Counted from the first letter of the stretch, positions 12,322 to 56,367 are shown. The stretch is DNA of 64,000 nt from Brevipalpus yothersi (GCA_003956705.1 QZCP01000837.1:126375-190374), one strand, 5' to 3'. Translations and numbers: made by a program. The notes: a model not told the origin generated them from the sequence alone.

Positions 12322-15300
12322 TTAATTAAACACTCCTTCTCTTTGGGGAACAATTGTCTCAGAGGGTGATAATAGAGGTGAAGGCAAAGGAGAAGATAAC
12401 TGGGGAGGAATACCAGGGTAAACGTTTACTTGTGTGAAAGGTCCTATGTTTGGTGTTGTTCCTAGGACCAGATCCTGAGGCTTGCTGGGGATAGGCTGAG
12501 ATTGTTGTTGGGAATATTGTTTGGCTAAAGAGGGTTGAGGCTGAGAAGGCATAATTTTCTCTTTGAAATTCGGTAAAAAACAATGAATTTTGTCCCATGT
12601 GATCGAAGCAAGCTTATTATCGAAACAACTAGTTGTGTCCATGACTAGAAGGAGATTCTTCAATGACTCATGAATCGCCTCTTTAACATCTGGTTGTGTT
12701 TCACTTTTCATATACTTGTCCATAAAGTCAAGAATAGTTAACCATAGTGCAGTGAACGTGGGTAACTCTAGGAGTGATTGGAGATGTCGCAAGAAAACTT
12801 TGCAAGTGGAATTAATAGCTCGTGTACGGGCTTCATCCAAATCAGTTGGATGAGTGGTATCCACCAGCTCAAGCAGCTTAGCCAACAGTGGAAATAAAAC
12901 TTTGTTAAAACAGCTTTCCCACTGATGTTTTTCGAGCTTACGCACATCATAGCTGAGTAGAGAGCTATCTAGGATGGTTAAAGATCTGTTACGAACAGAT
13001 TTTCTATGATCACAACAGAACAAAGATATTCCCTGTAACAGTGGACACCATCTTGTGGACCACTCTGGTGGGCCTTCACTATCCTCCAGTTTCTCAGATA
13101 TTTTTGTAACATTTGCGATTGCAACATTTGAAACATGGTTATTTGAATGAGAGATATGCATCAAGTCGAGCATCCGATGAGCCCAACTCTCAGGGATGGC
13201 AGAATTCGCTGCAAGTTGAATAAGTTGGAAAATATCTACGCTCAGATCTGATTTCTGTATCAAACGTTCTACGAGTCGGTATATAGCAGAATTGTATCTT
13301 CCAGCAAAAAATTGACTTTTTCGCGTCATTTCCAAAGATTTGGTCAAGTATCCCGATACATATGGCCAGATAATCGACAATCGATCCCTGAAGAAAAGGG
13401 TAAGCAAACAATGGTTAATATATTAGGTAATCAATTTGTAAATTATCCTACCAATTAACGTACCAATTATAAATAGCTATTTTGAGCAACATCTCAAGTC
13501 GAAAAGCTTCAACATCATCTCCAACTTCATCCTCCATTTCAAGATCAAGGTTTATCAGAGCCTTCACAAGCTCAGTCAATGAGTCAGGATGGATCTCTTT
13601 GGAATACTCTAGAATACTTAGAGGCCTACATGTGTTGACGATCAAGTTCCTTGTCTGAGAGCTACATGAGCATCCTTGCATGTCTCTTGGTATTGAACCA
13701 CCACAATCATGGGAATCAGGAGGAAAATTTTCTTGAGATGGACCAGCAAAATAGGACACAAATGTTGTCAAAATATTGGATGAACTATCGTATTGGTTAC
13801 GATTAGATTCCTTCAAGTTTCTATGTCTTTTCAATTTGATTCTCTCATTCTCTTTCATTCCAGGATCTTTTATCTCCAAAAGATCATCTAAATATGTTGC
13901 GATAAACCAATCCATGATGATACGAAGTATTTCGATCCATGAACCTCGAATTTCATTGAGGTTCTCTTTGATCATAAAAAACAAGCACTCTGCCGCTATT
14001 CTGCTTTTCAAAGGAAGCAATAGATTACCACTACTAGTTGCAAAGGCTTTTGTAAATTTGCATAAACTAATCAAAAGATCATCCAAGTGGCCATATTTGG
14101 CACATAGAAAAGCACCAGGAGCGAAACCTTGATTGACGATCTTTCTAGTGAATTTAACATTACGGTTCACATTAACTTTGTCGAAAATGAAAGTAATCGA
14201 AGAGAGAATAGGACCCCAAGAGATCAGGAAAGTTGGTTCATTTAACAAGGTCAACTTTAGGACGTTTTCACAATTACGATCTGTTGATTCCTCGAGCCTA
14301 AAATTTTTGGAGATCTGTTCAGATCTATCAGGTGAGACCAGCTTGGTGTCCACAGCAAACCAATATGTACCAGAAGCTGTTTCACTTCTCCTCAGGAGAC
14401 ACTTCCAGAGATATTTTTCTCTGACAACTCCTTGATGCTCAAATGGTAGAACTATTTCGTTGGTGTTTATCGCTTGATAAATTTCTTTTAAAAGGTTTCC
14501 ATCATAATCTTGCCCACCATTCATTCCACGCACATTGCGAATGAATTGCTCACAGGTCATGATTCCAAGATCTTTTTTGGCCGATGGATTGTGCTGATGA
14601 GTATTTAACATAATTATAGCATATGCTAAACTGTATGCAGCATCTTCGTTCACAAAAGGACGATTATTAGAATCATGCCAGTGGGAAGAAAACTCCTCCA
14701 ACACTGGTTCGATAAGACCTGCTTCACCGGGTAGACGAAACGACTCTTGAAACATTCGCAGTGCTTCATCAATTCGTACATCTTTGAAAACGAAACTTTG
14801 CACAAAGCCTTTTAGAATGTGTCGATTTTCTTTTCTAGTCAAGAATTCGCCAAGTTGCTTCTTATCTAGTCGCAGGTTATCGTGAATGAATGAGATAATG
14901 TCCTGTTCACCAGTGATGAATCCATGATCGTGCAAAAATTTTATTCCTTTCGCAGGTTTGATATTGAATTGCTCACATGCTTTCCAGAGTAGACGCTTGC
15001 GATGCTTCAAAGTCTCAATATCACTTATGGTCTTGGGTAGATTCAATAGATTTGCTTTCACTTTCGTTATCACAGGTATGATCCTTGATTGGTTCTGATA
15101 TTGATTTGTTGTGAAGTTTGATGAGAATTCAATTTTATCTCTAGTATCCTCTCGACTGATAATAGCGATCCCATGCAATTCAGTCTCATCCGCTTCTATC
15201 TGTTTTTCAACTTGAAAAGAGCTTGGTCTCACAACACTTGTAGTTCCTAGATCCACTTGTTCAGCAGATGTACAATCATCTTGGTAAACTTTCTCATCTA

Positions 15301-17337
15301 TTTTCATAGTGGCTGATGGTGAATAAATATTTTTCGAGGAATCTTGCTGTAATTTTGTATGTATGAATTGGAGAAACTCATTATCATGATGCTTGAGAAC
15401 AATTTCCCCTTGAACTTCTACTTTTTGTAAACTTCTCAAAATGACTAGGAGGGTATTGAAAGATGTTCGCTGGATAGCAGTGAATGAACCTTGATTCGAT
15501 TGTGGTCCAATGTTACCAGAAGCACTACTGTAGGCAGACGAGCAGCTTTTGTACATGAGATGCAATAAATCTTCGTATAAGTTAGATGAGAACGGATCAC
15601 AGTCATAATTATAAAATATTTCATGACAAAGATAGGGAATATCTTGGAAAAGACTATGTAGATATTTCGATGCCGTTTCACGGTGAGCTGATGGAACAAT
15701 ATCGATATCAATCAGTCCGATTAGTTTCACCAAGAAAGTTTCAAATTGATATTTGAGATGGAAGCGCAGTGGGATGAGCAAATCATATGAAATGGAAATG
15801 GCTAAATCGAAATGTTTTGAAGACCTATCATGACTGAGAAACTACATTCAAAATAGGAGAGACAATAACATGATTAGAGATTCTCAGATACACATGGAGG
15901 AAAAGAACATGATCTTACCTGGAAAAGATTGAAACATAACTGATCTTTAACAATAGCTAATAGGGATTGTTTGTTTCCAATTTCATGCACAGAAACACTG
16001 AATGCAGTTGCCAAAAGCTCTAAGCCTACTTCAGCATGATTCTCCTTGTGATGGCTTTCAGATGTAAGATCAATTAATTTGGTAAGATGAGACAAGATAC
16101 CATGTATACAAACAAGATCATGACTTCTTGAAGCTGATTTCTTTCCAATTGTTGATGGATGTCGTTTAATTGGAACAGCATCTTCGGTGAATTTTATTCC
16201 CTGCTGATTAATAAATTCAGTACTACCAGTATTTTCTATGGTTGAGGTAAGTTTCGGTGATTCTAGAGACTCGGCAACAGGACAACTTCCAGTCCCATCA
16301 ACGGCGGTGGCCTGTGAAGAAGGATTGGCAGCAACAAGGGAATAAGAACTGGTTGAAGAAGTGATATCAGATGGTGCCGAGGAGACAGGAGTAACCGGAG
16401 CAGATTGCACAGACACTTTAGATTTTCGGCTAGCATTGAGAGATAGAAATTTTGATCCTGAATTGATTTTCAAAGCTTCATTACCATATTCCAGAGGAAT
16501 GTCTTCAAATTCTGCTAGACGGCTGAATAGGGATCGACACATATCTCGTAGAGCTTCTTTAGCATGGAGGCGAAGATGATCACTCAAACGAAGTTCAAAT
16601 GCAATTTCAAAACATGAATGCATTATACCACACACTGTATCATTGGATATTGATTTGAATCCCCGAATGATCACCTCTTTCATTACGGACAATATTTTGC
16701 CCAAAACCATTTCATCATTTTGCGTATGAGTACCAGTAAAACGTGTCCTAAGAACAGATTCGGCAACTATTTGAGCTGAGCCAAAATCTTCAGATGCTGA
16801 TATGAAGCCACATCTTAAAAATTCTAATAACGATTCCAGTGCAATAGCAGTGATTTGTCCATTGATATCTTTATCCTTAATAATATCACAAAATGGTTTC
16901 AAATAGTATATGTCTGTGGCAACGTTTAATGTACGATGAACTTTTTTCTCTAATTTTTTCAATCCCAAATATGCAGCACTTATGGAACTTAAGGCATCAC
17001 CACCACCACTACCACCGATTGATGTTTCACCTCCTCCTGAAGTATCAGCACACAGTTCATCATCCGAATCATCTTCTTCATTGGATGATACAGCTGATTT
17101 TCTCGATTTACCAATCCATAAGCCACTTGCTCCACTGACTCTGCCACTATTACCACCACCACCACTTCCAATTCGAGATGTATATCCGGTAAGATGATAC
17201 GTATTGGCCAATTGTGTTTCCAAACGTGTTATCTCTCCAATCACCACCCTTTTCGGCGGTTTACCATGAGGATTGATGAGGCCATCAATATAATCATGTC
17301 CACGTCCACCAATTAATCTGCCTCTACTTGAGTCCAT
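12322..17337 (-). CDS. GBF1: GBF1-type Arf guanine nucleotide exchange factor
   Basis: Exons 17337-15919, 15841-13464 and 13387-12322 join in frame across 77- and 76-bp introns, giving about 1620 residues (human GBF1 is about 1860). The family activates Arf GTPases at the cis-Golgi to recruit COPI. In order I see an N-terminal DCB-like region with a Gly/Ser insert, the HUS box (NYDCD, residues about 551-555) and the Sec7 domain at about 748-940. The Sec7 domain carries the catalytic Glu finger (FRLPGE, E846) and the motif YAIIMLNTHQHN. Met884 sits where GBF1 has the Met linked to brefeldin A sensitivity. Helical HDS-like regions and a Pro/Ser-rich tail ending REGVFN follow. His888 replaces the Asp I remember from vertebrate GBF1 (NTDQHN). 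I chose the ATG at 17337 for its strong context (G at -3 and +4); an ATG at 17349 is possible. Divergent from mRpL55. Confidence 0.95.
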
Positions 17338-18082
17338 TGCCGGGTTCATAAACAGCTCACACATATGCACACATACACACAAGTTTAAAATCACTATATA
17401 TCACACACACTTACTCAACAATACTCTCAAATATGTGTACAATATATTTTCACATTCATATTAGCATCAATTATCAATTAAATGTGTGTGTACATACATA
17501 TAAATATTATCAACATCAATGAAGAAGATGGAAAAAAAAAGTAGATCAAATCGTTCTCGGGACAAGAATTTAATGCTGACAGACTCACTTGATGTGTCTG
17601 TTTACTTTCACCAAGCAAGCACAAACACATTGAACATGCTCACCTTTGCTACTGGCTTACCTTTTGGAAAGCATGTTTGAAAAGTAGTGGAAAGTTGATG
17701 AGTTAGTTGTTGTTGATTCACTTTGATTAACACTTGATGATTTAAATTTTATCACCATCATCACCTTTTCTAGTTAATGGTGGAAGGTTTCAGGTTCAGT
17801 AGCTGTGGGAGTTGGTGAAGTGTTGCTATTCAATCGGTGAGTATTTTTGAATCTGTTTTGATCCATTGGGAACATGTTTTTAATTGGTGTTGAACTATTT
17901 TGATTATTATTTTCATTATTATCATTATCTTGTGTTTGATTGTGATCGTCTTTTTTGGTTAAGACTGAATCTCAGTTCTCAGCTGTGGTGCTGATAAGGC
18001 TTGAAATATTTCTCCGAGTATCTTTTGGTGTATTTTAGAGAGTAATATTTGCTCACACGTTCGTTGGATCATCAGAATCAAA
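17338..18082. promoter_or_regulatory. Divergent GBF1/mRpL55 promoter region
   Basis: About 745 bp separate the GBF1 and mRpL55 start codons, so the two 5' UTRs and promoters must lie here. It starts with CA/TG-rich sequence near GBF1. No TATA box or specific factor site stands out. Confidence 0.5.
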
Positions 18083-18487
18083 ATGTGAGTTGAAATCATT
18101 TACCAATTTGGAGCATCTTGGACATATATTTATTATCTCACTTACAGGATCAATTGTGGATTATTATTGCCAATTCGACAACCTGTATGGAATCATATGA
18201 GACATTTGAATTCTAATGTTTGTCGTGTAGCAAAAGTGCAAAGATCCAAGTATTGTCGAATGTATGATACGGTGTTCACATATGAAGATGGTTCCACGGT
18301 TAATATGCGATACAATGAGCCTGTTTCATTAATTAGGTTGCCAATTGTCTATGAAGAGCTGCAGAATGAAGAGGACAAGAAAGAATGGACATTGAGACGG
18401 AGAAGAAAAGAATTGTTCACTGTCAAAAAGAACGAAACCAATGTCAAATTTGATAGAATGGCTTATTTGAAACATTTTAAACGCTAG
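18083..18487 (+). CDS. mRpL55: Mitochondrial large-subunit ribosomal protein mL55
   Basis: The product matches MRPL55: it has the family core RMYDTVFTYEDGSTVNMRYN, followed by EPVSLIRLPI and a highly basic C-terminus (WTLRRRRKE). The start codon appears split by a 63-bp intron: AT at 18083-18084 ends exon 1 at a strong gtgagt donor, and the G is 18148 after cttacag. Translation then runs MINCGLLLPIRQPVWN and onward, 113 residues in all. The first 30 or so residues are basic and lack acids, as expected of a mitochondrial targeting sequence. Without splicing, the ATG would be followed at once by TGA. A downstream in-frame ATG (in WNHMRHLN) could serve if the split start is wrong, but it would remove part of the targeting sequence. 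It acts in the mitoribosome. Confidence 0.9.
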
Positions 18488-18589
18488 AAATTTGCAACAT
18501 ATTGTAGAGCTAATTGTTACATCCTGTTTACTTTAATTCTAGTCTTCTTTTTGTCTCTAGAGGGAAGGTGACTATCCTTATGATTAACT

Positions 18590-18595
18590 ATTAAA
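18590..18595 (+). terminator. Poly(A) signal ATTAAA (mRpL55)
   Basis: The common variant ATTAAA lies about 100 bases after the mRpL55 stop, close to the convergent end of CREB. Confidence 0.45.
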
Positions 18596-18709
18596 ACTGT
18601 CTACAAAAGAAAGTTTTTATTCTTGAAACGCGATTCTCAAGAAAACACAAAGAGAGAGCGAATTCAGTGAGAGGGTGAATATGGCGATTGAATCTCCGGT
18701 CAGGAAAAA

Positions 18710-18715
18710 TTTATT
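18710..18715 (-). terminator. Poly(A) signal AATAAA (CREB)
   Basis: TTTATT on the plus strand reads AATAAA on the CREB strand, about 370 bases after its stop. The mRpL55 and CREB transcripts would then end within about 100 bases of each other, tail-to-tail. Confidence 0.4.
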
Positions 18716-19081
18716 TCTTAAAAATGAATAGAATTCCATGATTTCTTTGAGGTACACTGGTTACTGTCTCCCTCCTTGACGGTGCAAGAGAACTGACAAT
18801 AAACATTTTCACTTAAAACAACAGAATGATTCGATTAAACATAGTTGAATCGATTTCGAGATGTTCCATATGTTGGGGGGTAAAATTGGAGATATGATTG
18901 TACCCGAGTCGATACAGTAAATATTTATAATATATGAACTGAAATGTTAAATTCATAGGCGATGAATATGAACATTCAGATGTCAACAATAAAAGCAATT
19001 CGGCCCAGTTCCGAGATAAAGTGAGAGATGTATTGATCAAAAGATGTTGGCATTAATTTCCATTTCTCTATTTAGTCAGTG

Positions 19082-21551
19082 CTACTCTTTTTGACAGTAG
19101 AGATTTTTGAGAGTTTTCAACTCTTCAATTAAAGCTTTATTCTGATTCTCCAGAACATTTACTCGCTGTTCAAGGCACTTTATGTACTCTTTCTTTTTCC
19201 TACGACATTCCTTGGCAGCTTCACTGTAGTAGCAATCAGAGAGAAAAAGAAGAAATTATTATTTTTTCACAAATAAAACAAATTTTTGAATATTTCCTTT
19301 CGTTTCATTATCAATTCCAAAAGATGCATTTTTCAACGCTAATTGACCACAAAAGTATATTTATCACGTTTTATTAGGTCGAGAAAGATTCGAATTGATC
19401 TAGGACGATCTAAATTGTGAGTATTAAACAGAAACAGACCATTCCAATGTTTTATTCTACCCGGGAAACGATCTTTGAGGGAAAGTTCTCCAGTGTGAGT
19501 GTGAAAGAGAGGTATTTCATGGACAGAGAAACGCTATAATGAAGGACAACAAGTAATAGAACTTATCGAGTTGTAGTCCTTGAAAATTGAGGGAGATTCT
19601 CAAGAAAGGAGCTGACTCTCATGACTGATAGTAATACGAGCAATGATCAGCAAATATTTGGAATAAGAGGCAAAAAACAACGAGGAAAATGTTTGGTTCA
19701 CAAAGAGAAAGAGAGAGAGAGAAACCTGCCCAGAACGATTAGAATTGGGAAAACAACACCAAACAAAAAGGAAAAAAGAGTAGATTAAATTCACATACAC
19801 AAAGCCTCGTAAGATAATCTGACGATGATAATCATGATGTTTGTCAATTGGTTGTGAAATGAAAAAAATATCCTCTACACACGAACACTCACAAACACAC
19901 ATCCTAACATACATTAACCTTACCGATTTTTCAATAATCTGAGTTCTCGCTTTTTGGTAGCATCTTCAGGATGATGAGGAGAGGCAATAGTGTTCTGTGC
20001 TGTCATTACAACCCCTTGGGCCAATCCTTGAGCACTTCCAGTCCCTGTTCGAATTTGATACGCTTGCAATTCAGCAGCCGAAACTGTCACTGTGGAAAAA
20101 TGAAACACACAGATGGATGAATACAGGAAAATAATCAAATTGGAACGACTATAATCATCCAACAACAATGAAGTGGTGGAGGGATGAGGTGGAAAAAAAG
20201 ATGTGAGCGGGAAACACATTACTGTCATGTTTGCCCGCCATTTAGAACGCTACCCAAGAACGGAGTGAAAATTGATTGTGTTTGATTGCAAATGGTTACT
20301 TTTTATAGATCAATTTAACTTACCCGGCACAAAAAATTGTCCATCTTGCCCTTGAGTAGCATATTGAACAATCGTATTGCCACCTCCACTAGCATTAGTC
20401 ATATTAAGAGTTTGTAAGCCTTGTAAGCCATCTTGGGCTGTAGCTAATTGTATAGTTGATCCAGGAACTACCTTCAAGTATGGACTCGATACACCGGTCA
20501 CGATTGTGGTGGTACTTGATTCACTGTCATTATCATCTTCAGTCTTGATGCTTGGTAAAGAGGTAATGGCGCCTACATCAGCTGATGATAATTCATTGAG
20601 AATTTTACGATAAGATGGTCTTCTTTCGAGCGCTTCGCGACGTTTTTTGGATTCATCTTCCGGTGTAGTGGTTGTTGTTGATCCAGTGATCGAAGATGAT
20701 GGTAAAATGGTTGAAGTTTGCTGTACAGGCGTAATTATTGTTGAAGTTGTTGTCGTAGAAGGTGGTGGTGGTGGGGTTATAACACTGTCCGAAGAGCCGG
20801 TATGAAGATTTGAAGGTGATGTGTTATCATGTCGATCAAAGCCCGATATTAATACTTGATTCATATCAGACTGATGATCGGTACTCTGGATAACCGAATT
20901 TTGGGCGACTTTATTAAGAAAAATGACATTCTTAGGAATTTGTAGAGTTTGTAGAGATGTTGCTGCTGCACCACCAGTGGCTTGTATAACTGATTGCTGA
21001 TGAGCGGGCTGTATAACCGATTGTATTGTATTCGGCACTTGATTGGCCGAAAGTTGCACTTGTACGATGGATACACCACCGCCGGGTTGAGGAACGGCAA
21101 TTGCTTGAGTAGACATTCCATGATGGGAATTCACAGTCGCCTGTGACTGTGGCTGTTGTTGCAGTGGCTGTTGGGCTGATTGCTGATGGTGCTTCAGAGT
21201 GCCTGGAATCGCAGTGGATGCTGTCGAAGGCGATATTGATGTGAAAACAACTGTTCTATTTGAATTATGATGATGATGATGATGATGATTACTATTGGTA
21301 CTACCAACCACACTATTGGATGGTGTTCGCAGTGAATTGGGAAGAAAAATTGATGTCGATGAAGATGATGACGGTGAAGATGATGACAAATTGTTACCCG
21401 AAGATAAGTGGTCTAAATCTTTCCGGCAAGAGGTAACCACAACACTACTACCATCACTTATACCATCATCATTTGAACTTTCCGATGCTTCACGTCGATC
21501 TCCGGACGAAGTTACCACAGCATCATCACCACCATCCACCAGTGTATCCAT
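19082..21551 (-). CDS. CREB: cAMP-responsive element-binding protein (CREB)
   Basis: Exons 21551-20324, 20089-19924 and 19223-19082 join in frame at consensus sites to give 511 residues. The kinase-inducible domain is evident at about 300-345 with the PKA site RRPSYRK (Ser313, equivalent to CREB Ser133) followed by ILNELSS. A Gln-rich activation region lies before it and a QYATQGQDGQFFVP segment after it. The C-terminus is the bZIP: basic region KKRELRLLKNREAAKECRRK at about 455-474 and a leucine zipper ending KNLYCQKE. The exon junction falls within the basic region (NR|EAA). The N-terminal half carries Ser, His and Pro-Thr low-complexity runs longer than in vertebrate CREB. I chose the ATG at 21551 for its strong context; an upstream in-frame ATG at 21584 is possible, and a TGA closes the frame 5' of it. 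Nuclear cAMP/Ca-responsive transcription factor. Confidence 0.95.
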
Positions 21552-21978
21552 CACTATGGGACCAGATTCTTCGAAATGGCACATACAACATCGAAATATC
21601 AATATTGATGGTCACTGATTAATTTGAAATTAAATTGCAAACCAATATACCCCTTTTGAATTACATTTATTTTGTTACCAATATTAATACACAAAAAATT
21701 ACACACTAAAAACTCTTATCTCGATTGCAAGTGGATTATTTTTGATTAACACGAGCAAAAATTGTTTTAATTTTTGTTTCTTGATTGCGAAAAACAGTCC
21801 AAAAAAAATCAACAGAACGTAAATGTGCTGCCATCTGTTATACATACAGTTTATGGGCAAAAAAAATAAAATATTCTGATAATTAATATTATTTATATTA
21901 TTAATATTATACTATTCGGTTTTAATTTGAATTGCTTTGGTTTCGTTTTTTTATAAATTTTTTATAGAAATTATGTTA

Positions 21979-22146
21979 TCATTTATAATATTTTTTCGGT
22001 ATCTGAATGAGAAAGATAGAAGAGTTGATTCCAAAATGTGATGCTAGGGGAATACAATCTTCATTTGAAGAGTTATCATAATCTTTTTTATTTTGAGCAT
22101 CTTTTAATGCTCTACTACTGGATGGGCTACGACGTTCCTTACCCAT
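21979..22146 (-). CDS. Small hypothetical protein or upstream exon
   Basis: A 55-codon frame starts MGKERRSPSSSRALKDAQ and reads like coding sequence, with mixed composition and a hydrophobic end (SSIFLIQIPKKYYK). It lies on the CREB strand about 430 bases upstream of CREB, so it could be a separate micro-gene, an upstream exon or chance. The ATG overlaps a donor-like ATGG|gtaagg, which argues for a non-coding exon end instead. Confidence 0.25.
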   Translation of the reverse strand: MGKERRSPSSSRALKDAQNKKDYDNSSNEDCIPLASHFGINSSIFLIQIPKKYYK

Positions 22147-22166
22147 GAGAAGAAACAACCGAAATA

Positions 22167-22212
22167 GATTAGATAAAATATAGCTTGACCGAAGGTACTA
22201 TTTTATCTAATC
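22167..22212. repeat. Inverted repeat forming a hairpin
   Basis: A perfect 14-bp arm (GATTAGATAAAATA at 22167-22180) pairs with 22199-22212. The 18-base loop can pair further (TAGCTT with AAGGTA, one mismatch), leaving about five unpaired bases. It lies between CREB and the stomatin first exon. Confidence 0.7.
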
Positions 22213-23516
22213 GCTAGATAAACACTTATGAATGTGTAGAAACTTTCACTTTACTATTGCTATCGCAACTTTCTAATAGAGAATCCAATCATGAAGGGGA
22301 AAGAATATTGTAATTTTCATCGAAAATCAAATTGATATGGATTGATTACACGATTTCGATCAACTATGGGACAATTCAGTTCGATCAATTTCCCCAATGC
22401 ATGAAAAACTTCTGAGCTTAGTTATTCTAATAAAGTCTCTGGAATTCCAGTGTATGCGAGATAGAGTTCTCATTTTTCTCCATTGATAAGAGTAGTGAAT
22501 TACTAACATTTCTCAGATCATTGGATTTCAATCGTATCAAAATCATAGAGATAGTTTAGATTGTGTGATTATCAATCCTAAGAAAAAATCCCAAAAAACC
22601 TTCCATAGAGGGACATACTCGTATCTAATTCGAGCCCACAGATCATTCATGCAATATATACACACAGGAAAGTACAAAATCTACTCTCTTAAACAGGGAG
22701 TGAGTATGATAGAGGAGAATTCAGGGAGAGCATGAGATTCTGATTATATGTCGATTCTATCGGAAGGAATCTTTCTCCTCTTATTGTAACAGATAAGTTT
22801 TCTGAAGAGAGAGAAAAATTTTCTTCCCTTTCCAAATATTCTCTCTGATGAGATGATAAGTTTTTTCCTCTCATCATCAACATCATTTATTCCCTCAATT
22901 CTCATGAGTATCGTGTCATGATATTCGCATTTATTGCTTGTACTTGCGGTGCCTTGCCATTGAAATCTTCATTTTATCTCCTAAATTTAGACTTATTACC
23001 ACTGGTCACCATTATTTCTGGTCACCGTTGAATTTGGAGAACATCAAATACAATTTGTTCACACACAATTCGTGGATGATGATGATCACATCTTCTGAAC
23101 ACATGAGGTGATGATAATGAGATCCGGTTTAATTCAGTCAAATATCGTTTTGACAACTTTTCAGAGCCATTTGAAAGTTTTTTGGACAAAAATATCCTCA
23201 TAAGCCCAGTATTCCAAGCTGAGCTAGAGAAAATTCTTCGTTCATTATTAACGAACCAATCCTGATACCGATAATACTTATTTATACTTCAAATAGTGAA
23301 TCTATCAATCATTGCTTAACGATATCGATGACACTCAACGACAATCTCAAATCATAATACGCAAAGTTATCATCATTTCATTTTATCGTCTCCACCCCCA
23401 TCATCATCTTCATCAGAATCGAGGAACAATTTGAAACAAGTAATCTGTTAATCACTTTTCTTCTTCAATCTATCTATTTGACATTTCGTGTTCCACACTA
23501 TTCATCACCAACCATC
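22213..23516. other. Region upstream of stomatin exon 1
   Basis: No coding exon is recognisable. This stretch must hold the stomatin 5' UTR and promoter. Confidence 0.5.
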
Positions 23517-55019
<31,503 letters not shown>

Positions 55020-55777
55020 ATGATGTCAATATAATGGTTAAAAGGTGTTAAGAGGAGAACAAAAATTCATATTGATAACCGAAGATAGGCGATATTCATA
55101 ATTTTAAGATCTAAGGAGTACAGTGTGCATGGAAATGTTTCAAAGAATACTGAAATCGCTCAAAAAAATTGTAAAATTCTTCAAAATTGTCATTAGAGCT
55201 GTTTGAAAAAAAATTTTCTTTCTTTTCCGTTCCTTTTATCGTGTTTTGTTGAAGTTTGCCTGTTGTAATTTTTTCAACAATCTGCCACCGTTAGCATTTA
55301 ATGTCCTTCCAAAATTTTTCTCCGATGCTAGCCCCTTTATTGAGGTCTAGAGTCACTATTACTATCATTCAATAAACGAATTGAATCAATCAATTACTGA
55401 AACTAAATCAGCTTATTGAGCATATATTAACCCATGCAACTATTGATTGGACTGATTATCACGCTGAATTTCATAACTCAACGAAATGAGGGCTCAATTG
55501 ACACAGCTCTGACCACAACCTGAATTGATGCTGTTCAAATTAGAAAAGAATACTATCAAACGATAACTATCGGAAACCTTCTAGAAATTCTTCTCAAATT
55601 AATGCGATCAGAGAAATCAATGATAATGATGAAAAGCCGGTAAACACGGAGAAACTTGAATCAAGCCCGAGACATCAGATGATCAAATCTCCAACACAAC
55701 CGGTATCACGATGAAATGAATAAAAGTAGACAGAATTGCATTTTGAAAAACACTTTATCTATTACAAATTAGAACAG
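55020..55777. other. 3' region between convergent stomatin and eL21 genes
   Basis: Contains the long stomatin 3' UTR (AATAAA at 55371-55376) and, on the other strand, the short eL21 3' end. No canonical AATAAA is visible for eL21; a variant AGATAAAG lies just after its stop. Confidence 0.5.
55371..55376 (+). terminator. Poly(A) signal AATAAA (long stomatin form)
   Basis: Canonical signal about 350 bases after the long-form stop codon. Confidence 0.55.
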
Positions 55778-56266
55778 TTAAGCGACCAATTCGTATTGGA
55801 GAGGAGCTAGATTGACAGGCTTGTTGGTCTTGTTAACTCTCACGAGATGTCCACCACGAGGACCAACCGGCTGCCGTTTAAGCATAGGTTTTTTTGTCTT
55901 ATTTTCTTTAGCCAACTTTTTGAGGCTTTCATTTTCTTTAACTCTTTTCAAGAAATCTTGACGACACTTAGAATGAGATACATGCTCAATTCTCACATTG
56001 ATTCGCTTGGGAATAATACGATTCCTAACTCTCTTGTTGACAATCACACCAACCGCATGTTTGGTTACATTGAAGACTCGTCCAGTTTTACCGTGATAAA
56101 ATTTGAATGGCATACCCTTGTGGAAAGCACCATTACCTTTGATATCGACAATATCACCACGCTTATACACTTTCAAGAAAGTGGATAAATGTTCAACACC
56201 TCGCCTTCGGAAAGGTCGGGCAAACAGATAACGTGTACCTCGTCGATAACCTTTTGTGTTGGTCAT
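55778..56266 (-). CDS. RpL21: Cytosolic ribosomal protein eL21
   Basis: The 162-residue product matches eL21 along its whole length (human is 160): MTNTKGYRRGTRYLFARPFR at the start, then GDIVDIKGNGAFHKGMPFKF, HGKTGRVFNVTKHAVG and IPKRINVRIEHVSHSKCR. The coding sequence is a single exon. An 81-bp intron (56286-56366) lies just upstream in the 5' UTR, with a gtaagt donor and caacag acceptor. The leader upstream of that intron holds CTTTTCCTTT starting at 56416, a good match to the terminal oligopyrimidine start of ribosomal protein mRNAs, which would bring it under TOR/LARP1-type translational control. It is a structural protein of the 60S subunit and is divergent from the HSD17B10-like gene. 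Confidence 0.97.
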   Translation of the reverse strand: MTNTKGYRRGTRYLFARPFRRRGVEHLSTFLKVYKRGDIVDIKGNGAFHKGMPFKFYHGKTGRVFNVTKHAVGVIVNKRVRNRIIPKRINVRIEHVSHSKCRQDFLKRVKENESLKKLAKENKTKKPMLKRQPVGPRGGHLVRVNKTNKPVNLAPLQYELVA

Positions 56267-56367
56267 TATTTGTTATTAATATATCCTGTTGAACACACAC
56301 AAAAGTAACACATTAATAATCCATTCAACCAATCAATAAACAGTAAAACAATACAAAACTACTTACC

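Noticed and set aside
13776..14435. Plus-strand open frames inside the GBF1 Sec7 exon
   Set aside because: They are antisense to a conserved coding exon and have no family resemblance.
17338..17394. Upstream Met codons extending GBF1 (MILNLCVCVHMCELF)
   Set aside because: The extension is translated CA/TG-rich sequence and the ATG at 17337 has a much better context.
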